DNA from: Candidatus Riflebacteria bacterium HGW-Riflebacteria-1
Lineage (GTDB): Bacteria; Muiribacteriota; Ozemobacteria; Ozemobacterales; Ozemobacteraceae
DNA: 64,000 nucleotides
Reading direction: 5' to 3'
Assembly (NCBI GenBank): GCA_002839445.1
Contig: PGYB01000010.1
Coordinates: 124,001 to 188,000, forward strand
The translations under genes and the position numbers were made by a program. Below are positions 33,833 through 41,264 of this stretch, piece by piece (the stretch's first letter is position 1; each line of letters starts with the position of its first letter). Below the pieces are notes generated by a model. That model was not told where the DNA came from and made no database searches. It saw only the letters and a list, made by a program, of their open reading frames with translations.

Positions 33833-35023
33833 ATGTTACTGGGAAAAAAAGAATTTCTTGCTGGCGTTCTGGTGGCAGCACTGGCTGGCATCGCTGCATT
33901 TGAGCCGCTTTCAGCGCTGGCATCAGCTAAAGTCTCGCTTACACCTGAAATAGTATTTTCACAGCAGCTGGGCCTGTTCAGAGAATTAAAACCAGGAAGC
34001 AAGGCGCTAAATGCAAGTATCAGCGAAAGCGATTTTCAAAGTGCACTTGGTCGTGTACTGCTGGAAACCGGGCTGCTGAAAAGCTCTGACAGCGATGAGC
34101 TCGAAGCCAATGGCATCATTGGGCCCGAACAACCAAAGCGCACTATTTCCCGGCAGAACGCCTGCGAAACCATACTTCGCACGGTTATGTTCGCCTGGAT
34201 ACAGAACAGCCTTCCGAGGCCCGAAGAAATCACTTCAAGTGCCTCATTCAAAGACTGGCAGCCAGACGCGAAGTATAGCCCGGCACTCGACTACGCCATT
34301 CTGGCCGGGCTCATACAGGGCGGCTCCGATGGACGGTTCAGACCTGACGACAATCTGAAAGTTAAAGAGGCATTATGGCTTCTCAAAAGACTCTATGACC
34401 TGGTTCTTGCCAACGGCGGCGAGCGGCGTTTTTCGATGTTCTCAGACGTTCCGCAAGACCATAGTATGACGCGGCCACTGATCAATTTGCTCAATGCCGG
34501 CGCTTTTGACCTTACCAATCTTGGCCGCAAGCTCAATGGAAACGGCAATATCAGAGTTCGTGACCTGGGGCTGGTTTTAAAGGGAATTCTTGCCCGTCAG
34601 GAAAAATCCGGCCATATCGCTCAGATCGAGCGCATCATGCAGAGCTCAGGTGCTCGTCGACCCGCTACTCGCCAGACACTTGCCAACATGGCTGCGATTC
34701 TCGCCCAGGCAACCCCGCACAGCGAGACCAACCTGCACATTCTCTATTCAGATGTTGCTCCTGGCAGCTCTCTGGCCAGAGCACTTGAAGTTCTTGCCAA
34801 AGCAGGCATCAGACTCGGCTATAACAACAATCGCTTCGCAGGAAATGAGCAGGTGAGCAGATTCGAGGCACTCGGCGTGATTAACCGTATCGTCAGCGAG
34901 CTCGAGCCCGAGTCACCAAAGGTCGAGACTTCCCGCACGGCGACGAGCGCCGACATGGAAGCGTTCATTACCAGGCTGCGCAGCAAGCGAGAGCGCGTTC
35001 ACCGCATACTGAACCGCAGCTAA
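33833..35023 (+). CDS. SLH-domain surface protein
   Basis: The 396-residue protein starts at ATG 33833 with GGAGG 6 bases upstream; an in-frame TTG at 33797 lacks such a site. A signal peptide (MLLGKKEFLAGVLVAALAGI, cleavage near ALA) is followed by a helical region, then three SLH-like repeats: about 135-190 (YAILAGLIQGGSDGRFRPDD), 205-255 (FSDVPQDHSMTRPLINLLNA) and 300-365 (YSDVAPGSSLARALEVLAKA, FAGNEQVSRFEALG). SLH domains hold proteins to pyruvylated wall polymers or peptidoglycan; csaB at 10.1 kb could make the ligand. The ending (about 370-396) is basic. No catalytic or beta-barrel part is seen, so it may be a structural or linking protein. Confidence 0.85.
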   Translation: MLLGKKEFLAGVLVAALAGIAAFEPLSALASAKVSLTPEIVFSQQLGLFRELKPGSKALNASISESDFQSALGRVLLETGLLKSSDSDELEANGIIGPEQPKRTISRQNACETILRTVMFAWIQNSLPRPEEITSSASFKDWQPDAKYSPALDYAILAGLIQGGSDGRFRPDDNLKVKEALWLLKRLYDLVLANGGERRFSMFSDVPQDHSMTRPLINLLNAGAFDLTNLGRKLNGNGNIRVRDLGLVLKGILARQEKSGHIAQIERIMQSSGARRPATRQTLANMAAILAQATPHSETNLHILYSDVAPGSSLARALEVLAKAGIRLGYNNNRFAGNEQVSRFEALGVINRIVSELEPESPKVETSRTATSADMEAFITRLRSKRERVHRILNRS

Positions 35024-35040
35024 GAAATTTAAAAACACAA

Positions 35041-35090
35041 AACACCGGCAACCACTGCGGGAAAGTACCCGTTGGTTGCCGGTGTTTTTT
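35041..35090. terminator. Bidirectional intrinsic terminator between the SLH gene and tpx
   Basis: ACACCGGCAACCA and TGGTTGCCGGTGT form a long stem around a TGCGGGAAAGTACCCG loop that itself can pair (GCGGG/CCCG). Six T follow on the plus strand and A-rich sequence on the left, serving both convergent genes. Confidence 0.92.
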
Positions 35091-35097
35091 ATGCAGA

Positions 35098-35607
35098 TCA
35101 GGAGGCGGAAGCTACCGCGGCCAGGGCCGCTTCGTAGTTTGGCTCGCTGGTGATTTCGGGCACGATTTCGCGATAGACGATCTTGCCGGCTGAGTCAACG
35201 ACAAACACAGTTCGTGCCACCAGGCGCAGTTCTTTAACGTGAATGCCGAGAGCATCCGCCAGAGCCATCTGAGCGTGATCAGACAGAGTGCTGACGTTTT
35301 TGATGCCGGCAGCGCCGCACCAGCGAGCCTGCGCGAAAGGCAGGTCGGCAGAGACCGCAAAAACCCTGGCTTTGAGTCCGGCAGCTTTTTCGTTGAATTT
35401 GCGCACCTGAGTGTCGCAAACCGGAGTATCAAGAGAAGGAACGGTGGTAATAACCTTTATCCCGCTGACATCGCTGACATTAAACGGCTTAAGATCGTTG
35501 GCTGAAAGAACCAGACCGGCCGGAAACTTGTCGCCGACCTTTATTTCGTTGCCGACAAGCGTCAGCGGGTTTCCCATAAATGTAACTTTTCCTGTGGTTT
35601 TAGTCAT
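35098..35607 (-). CDS. tpx: Thiol peroxidase (Tpx)
   Basis: The 169-residue protein is an atypical two-cysteine peroxiredoxin that reduces peroxides with thioredoxin. It has VTFMGNPLTLVGNEIKVGD at the start, the peroxidatic motif PSLDTPVCDTQ with Cys64, and ARWCGAAG with the resolving Cys97, matching the Cys61/Cys95 pair of Escherichia coli Tpx. The start is ATG 35607, with AGAGGGA 5-6 bases upstream; a longer frame to 35694 is not supported. The protein is predicted cytosolic, or periplasmic only if exported by another route. It is convergent with the SLH gene. Confidence 0.95.
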   Translation of the reverse strand: MTKTTGKVTFMGNPLTLVGNEIKVGDKFPAGLVLSANDLKPFNVSDVSGIKVITTVPSLDTPVCDTQVRKFNEKAAGLKARVFAVSADLPFAQARWCGAAGIKNVSTLSDHAQMALADALGIHVKELRLVARTVFVVDSAGKIVYREIVPEITSEPNYEAALAAVASAS

Positions 35608-35728
35608 AAAGTCCCTCTTTTCAATATTATTGCTGTAAACACAAACAAACTTAAACAAAGACAAACAATAGTCAAGTTGTAATCGACCCGGCAATAAAAA
35701 TCAATCTATGGCGCCGGCAACTATTAAC

Positions 35729-35758
35729 TTGACAATATTGCGACCGGCTACCTATCAT
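35729..35758 (+). promoter_or_regulatory. Promoter placing the start of transcription at the STAS start codon
   Basis: TTGACA (35729-35734, perfect) and TATCAT (35753-35758) are 18 bases apart. The ATG begins 8 bases after the -10 box, so the transcript would be leaderless. No ribosome binding site is present. Confidence 0.65.
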
Positions 35759-35765
35759 CGCAGAT

Positions 35766-36125
35766 ATGAGCGACTTCAATGTAGAAATAATTCAAACAGG
35801 CAAAGTTACTGTTGTCAGAACTCAAGGCTACCTCGACGACATCGGAGGCAAGGTATTCAGAGAAAAATGCCTTGAGGTTATCGGCAAGGGGCAGTTTCAC
35901 TTCGTTTTCAACCTTGAAAAAACGCCGGTGATCAACTCTACCGGCCTGTCGACTCTGCTCGACATCATGGTACAGATCATCGACTACAACGAAGGCGAAG
36001 TTGCGATTACCGGGCTGTCGAAACTGACGCAGACCGCCCTGCAGATGACTGGCGTAATGACGCTTTGCGAAGCATATCCGACCGAAGACGAAGCTGTTAC
36101 AGCTATTGCGGAAGCGGCCGGCTGA
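35766..36125 (+). CDS. STAS-domain anti-sigma factor antagonist-like protein
   Basis: The 119-residue single-domain protein has the SpoIIAA/RsbV fold: GYLDDIGGKVFREKC, HFVFNLEKTPVINSTGLSTL with Ser58 at the phosphorylation-type site, and VAITGLSKLTQTALQMTGVM. Such proteins bind an anti-sigma kinase and are switched off by phosphorylation. Neither a kinase (SpoIIAB/RsbW) nor a PP2C phosphatase is encoded nearby, so its partner lies elsewhere. The gene seems leaderless (see promoter). It could also act as an adaptor in a stressosome-like or signalling array. It is 47 bases upstream of an exported-protein gene. Confidence 0.9.
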   Translation: MSDFNVEIIQTGKVTVVRTQGYLDDIGGKVFREKCLEVIGKGQFHFVFNLEKTPVINSTGLSTLLDIMVQIIDYNEGEVAITGLSKLTQTALQMTGVMTLCEAYPTEDEAVTAIAEAAG

Positions 36126-36172
36126 GTCTGTGCATTGCGCAGCCAGTTGCGCCAACATGCTGAGAGAAGTCG

Positions 36173-37297
36173 ATGAAGCAACCCTGTTACCAGAACAGTT
36201 CAGGACTTACTGCTAAACTATGTTTTGCGGTCGGGTTGTTTTCTCTTGCAATCAGCATTTACGCCGCCGAAATAGATTGGAACAAGCTCCAGGACAAAGC
36301 CAAAGAGTATACTGACAAAAACTCGTCAGGCCAGGGCGGCAAATCAGTTAATCTTTCGCTGCCATCGCAGCCAACCGGCCGCAATATCGACAACTCGGAT
36401 CAGGGCGTTTCAGAATCTGACCAGCGCTACATTTCAGTACACATGAAGCTGGCCAATCGACATTTTTCGCGTAAAAACTACGCACGCGCAGTAGAAGAAG
36501 TCGAGCTGGTTTTTGAACGCCAGCCCGACCATGGTGGCGGGCGTTTTATGCGCGCGGTCATCGCTGCACGGCTCAAAGAACACGACAATGCCTGGCACAA
36601 CATCAGCATTGCCCGCGATAAAGACCCCGAAAACCCTAAGATAAAGAGTTTCATAGAGAAGCTCAAGACAGTCGCCCCTGAACCGGAAAAAACACTCGGC
36701 GTGGCCGGCATTTTCCGACCACTGCCGGTTTCGGCAAGTGAAAAAGCTTGCGATGTCATAGAAAAACTGCTAAAAGATGCTTCCAGTTACAATATCATCA
36801 GCATAGAAATTGATGAATACAGCACCGAGGGCAACTCGGTCTGGGTTAAGATGCAAATTACCTGTTCATCAATCGTGCAAAAGGCCAATATCGCCGCCGT
36901 TCTTGAAAAAGCAGCTGGTGGGCGTGTCGAGATCCTTTCTGGCCCGCCGCCGCAGGGCGAAGAAAAGCTGTTGAGCATCAAATTCGAAATCAGCGGCATG
37001 CCTGTCGAAAACAAGCAGGTTAAGCCGGTTTCTGACCTGCGCGAGTTTGTCAAAATGATCGCCGAAGAAACTGATGTCGCCATCAGCGACACAGAAGAAC
37101 GCGACGCCGAAAACAAGATTCTCGACACGACTTATGAGATCGCAGTTCGTGATTTCAAGTCACTCAATGATTTTTTGCGAAAAATGTCACCTTACGCGCA
37201 TAAATTCAGGGTAATCAGCCTGAAACTGGCATATATCACCGGCTCCCAGACTGTTATCTGGCGCAGCAAAGTGCAAATGTTTTACCAGATGAGCTGA
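36173..37297 (+). CDS. Exported protein with TPR-like helices, unknown function
   Basis: The 374-residue protein has an N-terminal hydrophobic segment (KLCFAVGLFSLAISIYAA) consistent with cleavage after YAA, so it is probably periplasmic. A serine/glycine-rich stretch follows, then a tetratricopeptide-like pair (about 90-165: LANRHFSRKNYARAVEEVEL, NAWHNISIARDKDPENPKI). The C-terminal half (about 185-374) appears to hold alternating alpha/beta repeats, including two similar segments with VDEYSTEGNSVWVKM-type and DTTYEIAVRDFKSLNDFLR-type strands. This could be a secretin- or pilotin-like module (several similar small domains), but nothing diagnostic is seen. The preceding gene encodes the STAS protein. 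Confidence 0.7.
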   Translation: MKQPCYQNSSGLTAKLCFAVGLFSLAISIYAAEIDWNKLQDKAKEYTDKNSSGQGGKSVNLSLPSQPTGRNIDNSDQGVSESDQRYISVHMKLANRHFSRKNYARAVEEVELVFERQPDHGGGRFMRAVIAARLKEHDNAWHNISIARDKDPENPKIKSFIEKLKTVAPEPEKTLGVAGIFRPLPVSASEKACDVIEKLLKDASSYNIISIEIDEYSTEGNSVWVKMQITCSSIVQKANIAAVLEKAAGGRVEILSGPPPQGEEKLLSIKFEISGMPVENKQVKPVSDLREFVKMIAEETDVAISDTEERDAENKILDTTYEIAVRDFKSLNDFLRKMSPYAHKFRVISLKLAYITGSQTVIWRSKVQMFYQMS

Positions 37298-37379
37298 CAT
37301 CTGCCATATTTTTTTATTCATCATTTAAAAATCAGACACTCATTCCGACAGGGTTAAAAAATCTGCTTGAGGTTAACCT

Positions 37380-38219
37380 GTGCAATCTGCATATTTTCTG
37401 CAACGATCTGCGCTGCTCTTTTTCGCGGCATTTGCCATTTTTAGCTGCTCCAACTCAGTTGCAAAGGCCTTCAGCGAGAAAGACATGATCATCATGAACG
37501 TCGCTGTTCCGGCAGCCATCGCGGCAATAAAAGCTTATCACAGAGGCGAAAACGTCGAAAAAGCAGCAATACAGGCCGCTTTTGGTGGCTACATTATGCA
37601 CCAGGGCTTTAAAATGGCGCCGAAAATGCAGGAAGAATCGGCAATCAAAGCCTGGCAATCAAAATGTATGATCAATTTTGGCGCGTCCATGGCCGAATCT
37701 GCCGGCGAAGAGTTTGTTTTCAGAATGGACATCGGCCCAGTCTGGATAATAGCCAGAGAAGGCGACATAAAAATCAGGCCAGGGCTCAATGCTGTCATAG
37801 CACCGCTGGTTCATCTAATTGAAGGTTCAAAGCCTGATTTTCAGCGAAGCCTGCGCTACGGCACCCTGGCCTTTAAACGAAGCAGCGACCCTGACGGCAC
37901 ACTCAACGGCTCATCAGCACTGGCTTATAGTAACGCGAACACTTTTACGACAAATGCCGATGGTGCCCATGCCGGTCATGAGCTGGTCCACACCTTTCAA
38001 TATCGCCGCGACGCCATGTACCCGCTGCGCATCGGCAACTTTATCAAGGGGCTCGATGAGCGCCTTGGCGACAGCTGGGTAGACGACACCGCATGGAGCA
38101 TGAACTGGGGCCTGCAATGCGCCTGGGCTGACGCAACCGGCAGAAGCAAAGACTTTGACATTCCGATGGAAAAAGAAGCATACTATCTTGAGCAGAAATA
38201 TCGCGACCCCTGGCGATGA
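37380..38219 (+). CDS. Lipoprotein-like exported protein with HELVH motif
   Basis: The 279-residue protein starts at a GTG with GAGG about 8 bases upstream. A hydrophobic segment ends FAIFSCSNS, a plausible lipobox, so it may be lipidated. GGYIMHQGFKMAPKMQEES and FVFRMDIGPVWIIAREGDIK lie in the first half. The second half has AGHELVHTFQYRRDAMYPLR, an HExxH zinc-type site (His200, Glu201, His204), but I see no clear third ligand, and the family is unknown to me. DDTAWSMNWGLQCAWADAT is near the end. It may be a membrane-anchored metallopeptidase or a structural relative. Confidence 0.72.
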   Translation: MQSAYFLQRSALLFFAAFAIFSCSNSVAKAFSEKDMIIMNVAVPAAIAAIKAYHRGENVEKAAIQAAFGGYIMHQGFKMAPKMQEESAIKAWQSKCMINFGASMAESAGEEFVFRMDIGPVWIIAREGDIKIRPGLNAVIAPLVHLIEGSKPDFQRSLRYGTLAFKRSSDPDGTLNGSSALAYSNANTFTTNADGAHAGHELVHTFQYRRDAMYPLRIGNFIKGLDERLGDSWVDDTAWSMNWGLQCAWADATGRSKDFDIPMEKEAYYLEQKYRDPWR

Positions 38220-38306
38220 CTCCTGCGGCAACCTGCCGGCTGTTTTGCACACTGCTTAAGCACCTGTTATCCATTGGTTACCAGCGCTAAGGATCAGATT
38301 ACTCAG

Positions 38307-40514
38307 ATGAATGCTTCATTTCTGGCAACAACTGTACCACTGTGCAAGGTTAAAGTCAGACTGCTTTTAAACAGTCTGAAGGCGCGCGTCACCGCGAAAA
38401 AAGCGGTTTTGATTCTTTTTGGTGCGCTGGCCGTAATTTTTTCGGTAGCAATGGGCGTTTCAGAGCTGGTGATGTTCATGAATATCACCGGGCCAAATTT
38501 GCGACTGGCGGAATGGCTGATCGGCTTTATTGCCTGCTACGCTGCATTTATGGTCTTTGCCTGCGACCTGCTCAGCGGACACACCATCAATGCTGGTCAG
38601 ATGAGCTCTGATTTCGATTATCTTTCGACGCTGCCGGTTTCACCGACAAGTCTTCTCTGCGTTAAGATATTCGAGCGCTTCGCCAGCGACTATATTGGCG
38701 CCATGATTCTTTTGACCGGCTTCATTGCGGCAACATGCCGAAACGGCATAAACATCAGTGGAATACTGATTTCAATATTGTTATTCACCCAGATAAGCAT
38801 GCTGATCGGCACTATAATCAACCTGATCATGCTGACGCTGCGCCGCTATCTGCCACTGACTTCAATAAACAACTTCTTTTCGTTCTTCGGTTATGTTGTT
38901 GGTTTTGCAGTATTGATACCCTACGCTATCGTCGACCACATGCCAAACACGGCATTAGAGTTCTTTGTCAACACGCACAACCGCTTTCATGACTCTCTGT
39001 TTGTGGTGTTGCAGCCAATACGCTGGCTGGGAACCATACTTATCAAGGCAGAGCCAGTTACCGAACTGCTGAAGCTCAGCGGGATATGGCTTATTGCCAT
39101 GCTGGCCTGCGGCTTGTTCCTGCTACGAGCGCTCAACAGCGGTGCGTTGTCAATAAGAAAGACAAAGACCAACCGCAAAGACACCAAAAAAGCCGGCAGA
39201 TTTTCGGGGCTGGTGCAAAAAGACTACCTGCTGCTGAAGAGCGATTACAACATTCGCATAAATTCAATACTGCTGCCAGTTACCTTTATTGTGCTCAACT
39301 CTCTGTTCTTCAGTGAGGCGTTTGAATTAAAAACTTCAGGCGCCATGCTCTACATGATGTATTCGGGAATCATCTACTTCTGCATGTTCGGGCCGACCAA
39401 CACCATCGGCAGTGAAGGCCGCGCCATTTCGCTGCTGGAAAGCCTGCCCCTTCACCCCGAGATGATTCTTCGCCGCAAATTTGTTTTCTGGTTCTCGACC
39501 GCCGCGCTGATTTTTCTGCCCTTGAGCGTTGCTCAAGCCTGGTATTTGAACTTCGACCTGCTGACAACCACTCAGGTGGCACTGCTGACATTATTGTTCA
39601 CAGCGGCATGCGTCTGGGCAGCCCTGCAGATATCAGCAATATTTCCGGTTTTCGACAGCAAGATGCTGCAGCAGAGCTCAACGATATCCGCCAAGGTCGC
39701 GGTATTTGGCACAACTCTGGCTCTGATCCCTTTTAACGAGCTCACCGCGCTTAATCTTTACAGCCTGCTGATTTTTGCAATTGCCGTTGTTCTGCTCAAC
39801 ATGAAAGCGCGGGCGCTGATGTATTATCGCCTCGAAAGCACGCAGCACAACAACCGGCAGCAGCAGTGGTTCAACTTTATTCTGCTGGTTTGCGGGTTTC
39901 TTGGCTTTGAAGCCTTTATTAACAAGATTTTTCAGGCACTCATACCCGGCGAGAACACCGGATTATGGGCGTGGGTAGTGCCAGCACTGGTGATACTGCC
40001 AATACTGATGATTTCAGCAGTATCGAGAAAGCCATGGGCGCATGAAAGCGCCAACTCTGTCGACAAAAAACCCGGCTACCTGAAAACAGCCGCTGCTGCT
40101 GCAGTTATCAGCGCATTGAGCGCTGGCGGCACCTGGCTGTATCTGGCTTATTCCCATGGCAAAAGAGATTTTCTAAGCAGTGAACTGATTGATTTTACCA
40201 GGCTGATAAGCGGACTGGGCGTGAGCTCATGGCTGGCAGAAATGCTGACAATAGCCTTGCCGGTCGCTGTTGCAGGTTTTTTTACTTTGCTGGCAGCATT
40301 ACTCGCCAGCAAGGATCTGGCCGACAGGCAATATCAGAAAGCTTTTGTCACCCTTGCCGCGCTCGCGGCCATTGCCCCGGCCTCAGTCACGGTTCCGACG
40401 CTTGTTACTATTGCGCTAATTGCCATGCACTGCCGGCATTTTCAGTCAGCAGTCGCAGCGGCACTTGTTGCAGCGCTAAGCACCGCCCTGCCCCTGATCT
40501 TCTTTTGCAGATAG
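38307..40514 (+). CDS. Large polytopic membrane protein, ABC-2 exporter permease-like
   Basis: The 735-residue protein has about sixteen hydrophobic spans in two halves. It begins on the cytosolic side with ARVTAKKAVLILFGALAVIF, has GHTINAGQMSSDFDYLSTLP and SPTSLLCVKIFERFASDYIG in the first half, and LVQKDYLLLKSDYNIRINSI, typical of ABC-2 type exporter subunits, at about 310-340. The later part has SEGRAISLLESLPLHPEMIL, another motif common to such permeases. No ATP-binding subunit is adjacent, so the partner must lie elsewhere. ATG at 38307 with AAGGA 13 bases upstream is my choice over an in-frame TTG at 38274; neither is strong. The substrate is unknown. Confidence 0.7.
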   Translation: MNASFLATTVPLCKVKVRLLLNSLKARVTAKKAVLILFGALAVIFSVAMGVSELVMFMNITGPNLRLAEWLIGFIACYAAFMVFACDLLSGHTINAGQMSSDFDYLSTLPVSPTSLLCVKIFERFASDYIGAMILLTGFIAATCRNGINISGILISILLFTQISMLIGTIINLIMLTLRRYLPLTSINNFFSFFGYVVGFAVLIPYAIVDHMPNTALEFFVNTHNRFHDSLFVVLQPIRWLGTILIKAEPVTELLKLSGIWLIAMLACGLFLLRALNSGALSIRKTKTNRKDTKKAGRFSGLVQKDYLLLKSDYNIRINSILLPVTFIVLNSLFFSEAFELKTSGAMLYMMYSGIIYFCMFGPTNTIGSEGRAISLLESLPLHPEMILRRKFVFWFSTAALIFLPLSVAQAWYLNFDLLTTTQVALLTLLFTAACVWAALQISAIFPVFDSKMLQQSSTISAKVAVFGTTLALIPFNELTALNLYSLLIFAIAVVLLNMKARALMYYRLESTQHNNRQQQWFNFILLVCGFLGFEAFINKIFQALIPGENTGLWAWVVPALVILPILMISAVSRKPWAHESANSVDKKPGYLKTAAAAAVISALSAGGTWLYLAYSHGKRDFLSSELIDFTRLISGLGVSSWLAEMLTIALPVAVAGFFTLLAALLASKDLADRQYQKAFVTLAALAAIAPASVTVPTLVTIALIAMHCRHFQSAVAAALVAALSTALPLIFFCR

Positions 40515-40629
40515 TTTTGCTGCTATTTTGCTGCGCAAAAGCGGGCGCTTAAAAAAAGTGCAAGAATTCGCTTGCATTAACCCGCAATCTTTATACTTTA
40601 TCAAACCATGACCCGACATGGAGGTTTTT

Positions 40630-41184
40630 ATGTTTAGTCGAAAACCGGTATTATTGTTTGCCATACTGCTTATTACCATGGCAATAGTGGCATCACAGGT
40701 TATGGCGAATCTTAGCGAATGGGAATCAGCCGAAGGAAGTGAATCGATGAATCCCGACATGGCCTACGCGCATTCTGGTCGCTATCTGCAGACCGCAGGA
40801 CAGTATGACAGAAACGGCGACAGTCGTGTTGACCTTATCATTGCCGATCGCAACGGAGATGGTCGCGCCGATTACTGGGCTACCGACCGCAACTTTGACG
40901 GCAAATTCAACGATTATCAATATGACCGCAATTTTGACGGCCGCATTGACCAGTGGGAGTATGACCTCAACGGCAACGGAATTTCTGACAAAATTTACGT
41001 AGATGCCGATGGCGACGGAAAAGCAGAACTTTACGCCATGCTCAACCCGATTACCCGCACATACACCTGGTATGGCAATATGAATTCAGTTCAGGCCTCA
41101 GGGCAGGTGGCGTTTCCGACTATGCCAAGCCGAAGCACTTATAAGAAAAGCTACAAGGGTGGCCGTGTCGGAGATTCCGACTGA
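40630..41184 (+). CDS. Exported protein with calcium-binding-type Asp/Asn repeats
   Basis: The 184-residue protein has a signal peptide (MFSRKPVLLFAILLITMAIV, cleavage after VMA) and then a run of short acidic repeats: DRNGDSRVD, DRNGDGRAD, DRNFDGKFN, DRNFDGRID, DLNGNGISD and DADGDGKAE. Each matches the calcium-loop pattern of dockerin, EF-hand or thrombospondin type 3 repeats. The tail is basic and serine-rich. GGAGG lies 4-5 bases before ATG 40630, so the upstream ATG at 40618 (which would include that site) is rejected. It is likely a secreted calcium-stabilised surface protein. Confidence 0.8.
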   Translation: MFSRKPVLLFAILLITMAIVASQVMANLSEWESAEGSESMNPDMAYAHSGRYLQTAGQYDRNGDSRVDLIIADRNGDGRADYWATDRNFDGKFNDYQYDRNFDGRIDQWEYDLNGNGISDKIYVDADGDGKAELYAMLNPITRTYTWYGNMNSVQASGQVAFPTMPSRSTYKKSYKGGRVGDSD

Positions 41185-41205
41185 TTTAATTCTATTGTAG
41201 TGCAG

Positions 41206-41234
41206 TTGCAGTTCTCAAGCCGGCGACTTATAAT
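41206..41234 (+). promoter_or_regulatory. Sigma-70 promoter of the acidic exported protein gene
   Basis: TTGCAG (41206-41211) and TATAAT (41229-41234, perfect) are 17 bases apart, 30 bases upstream of the ATG. Confidence 0.75.
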
Positions 41235-41264
41235 CGAAAAAAACCGCTTTGAGGCTGCAACTAA

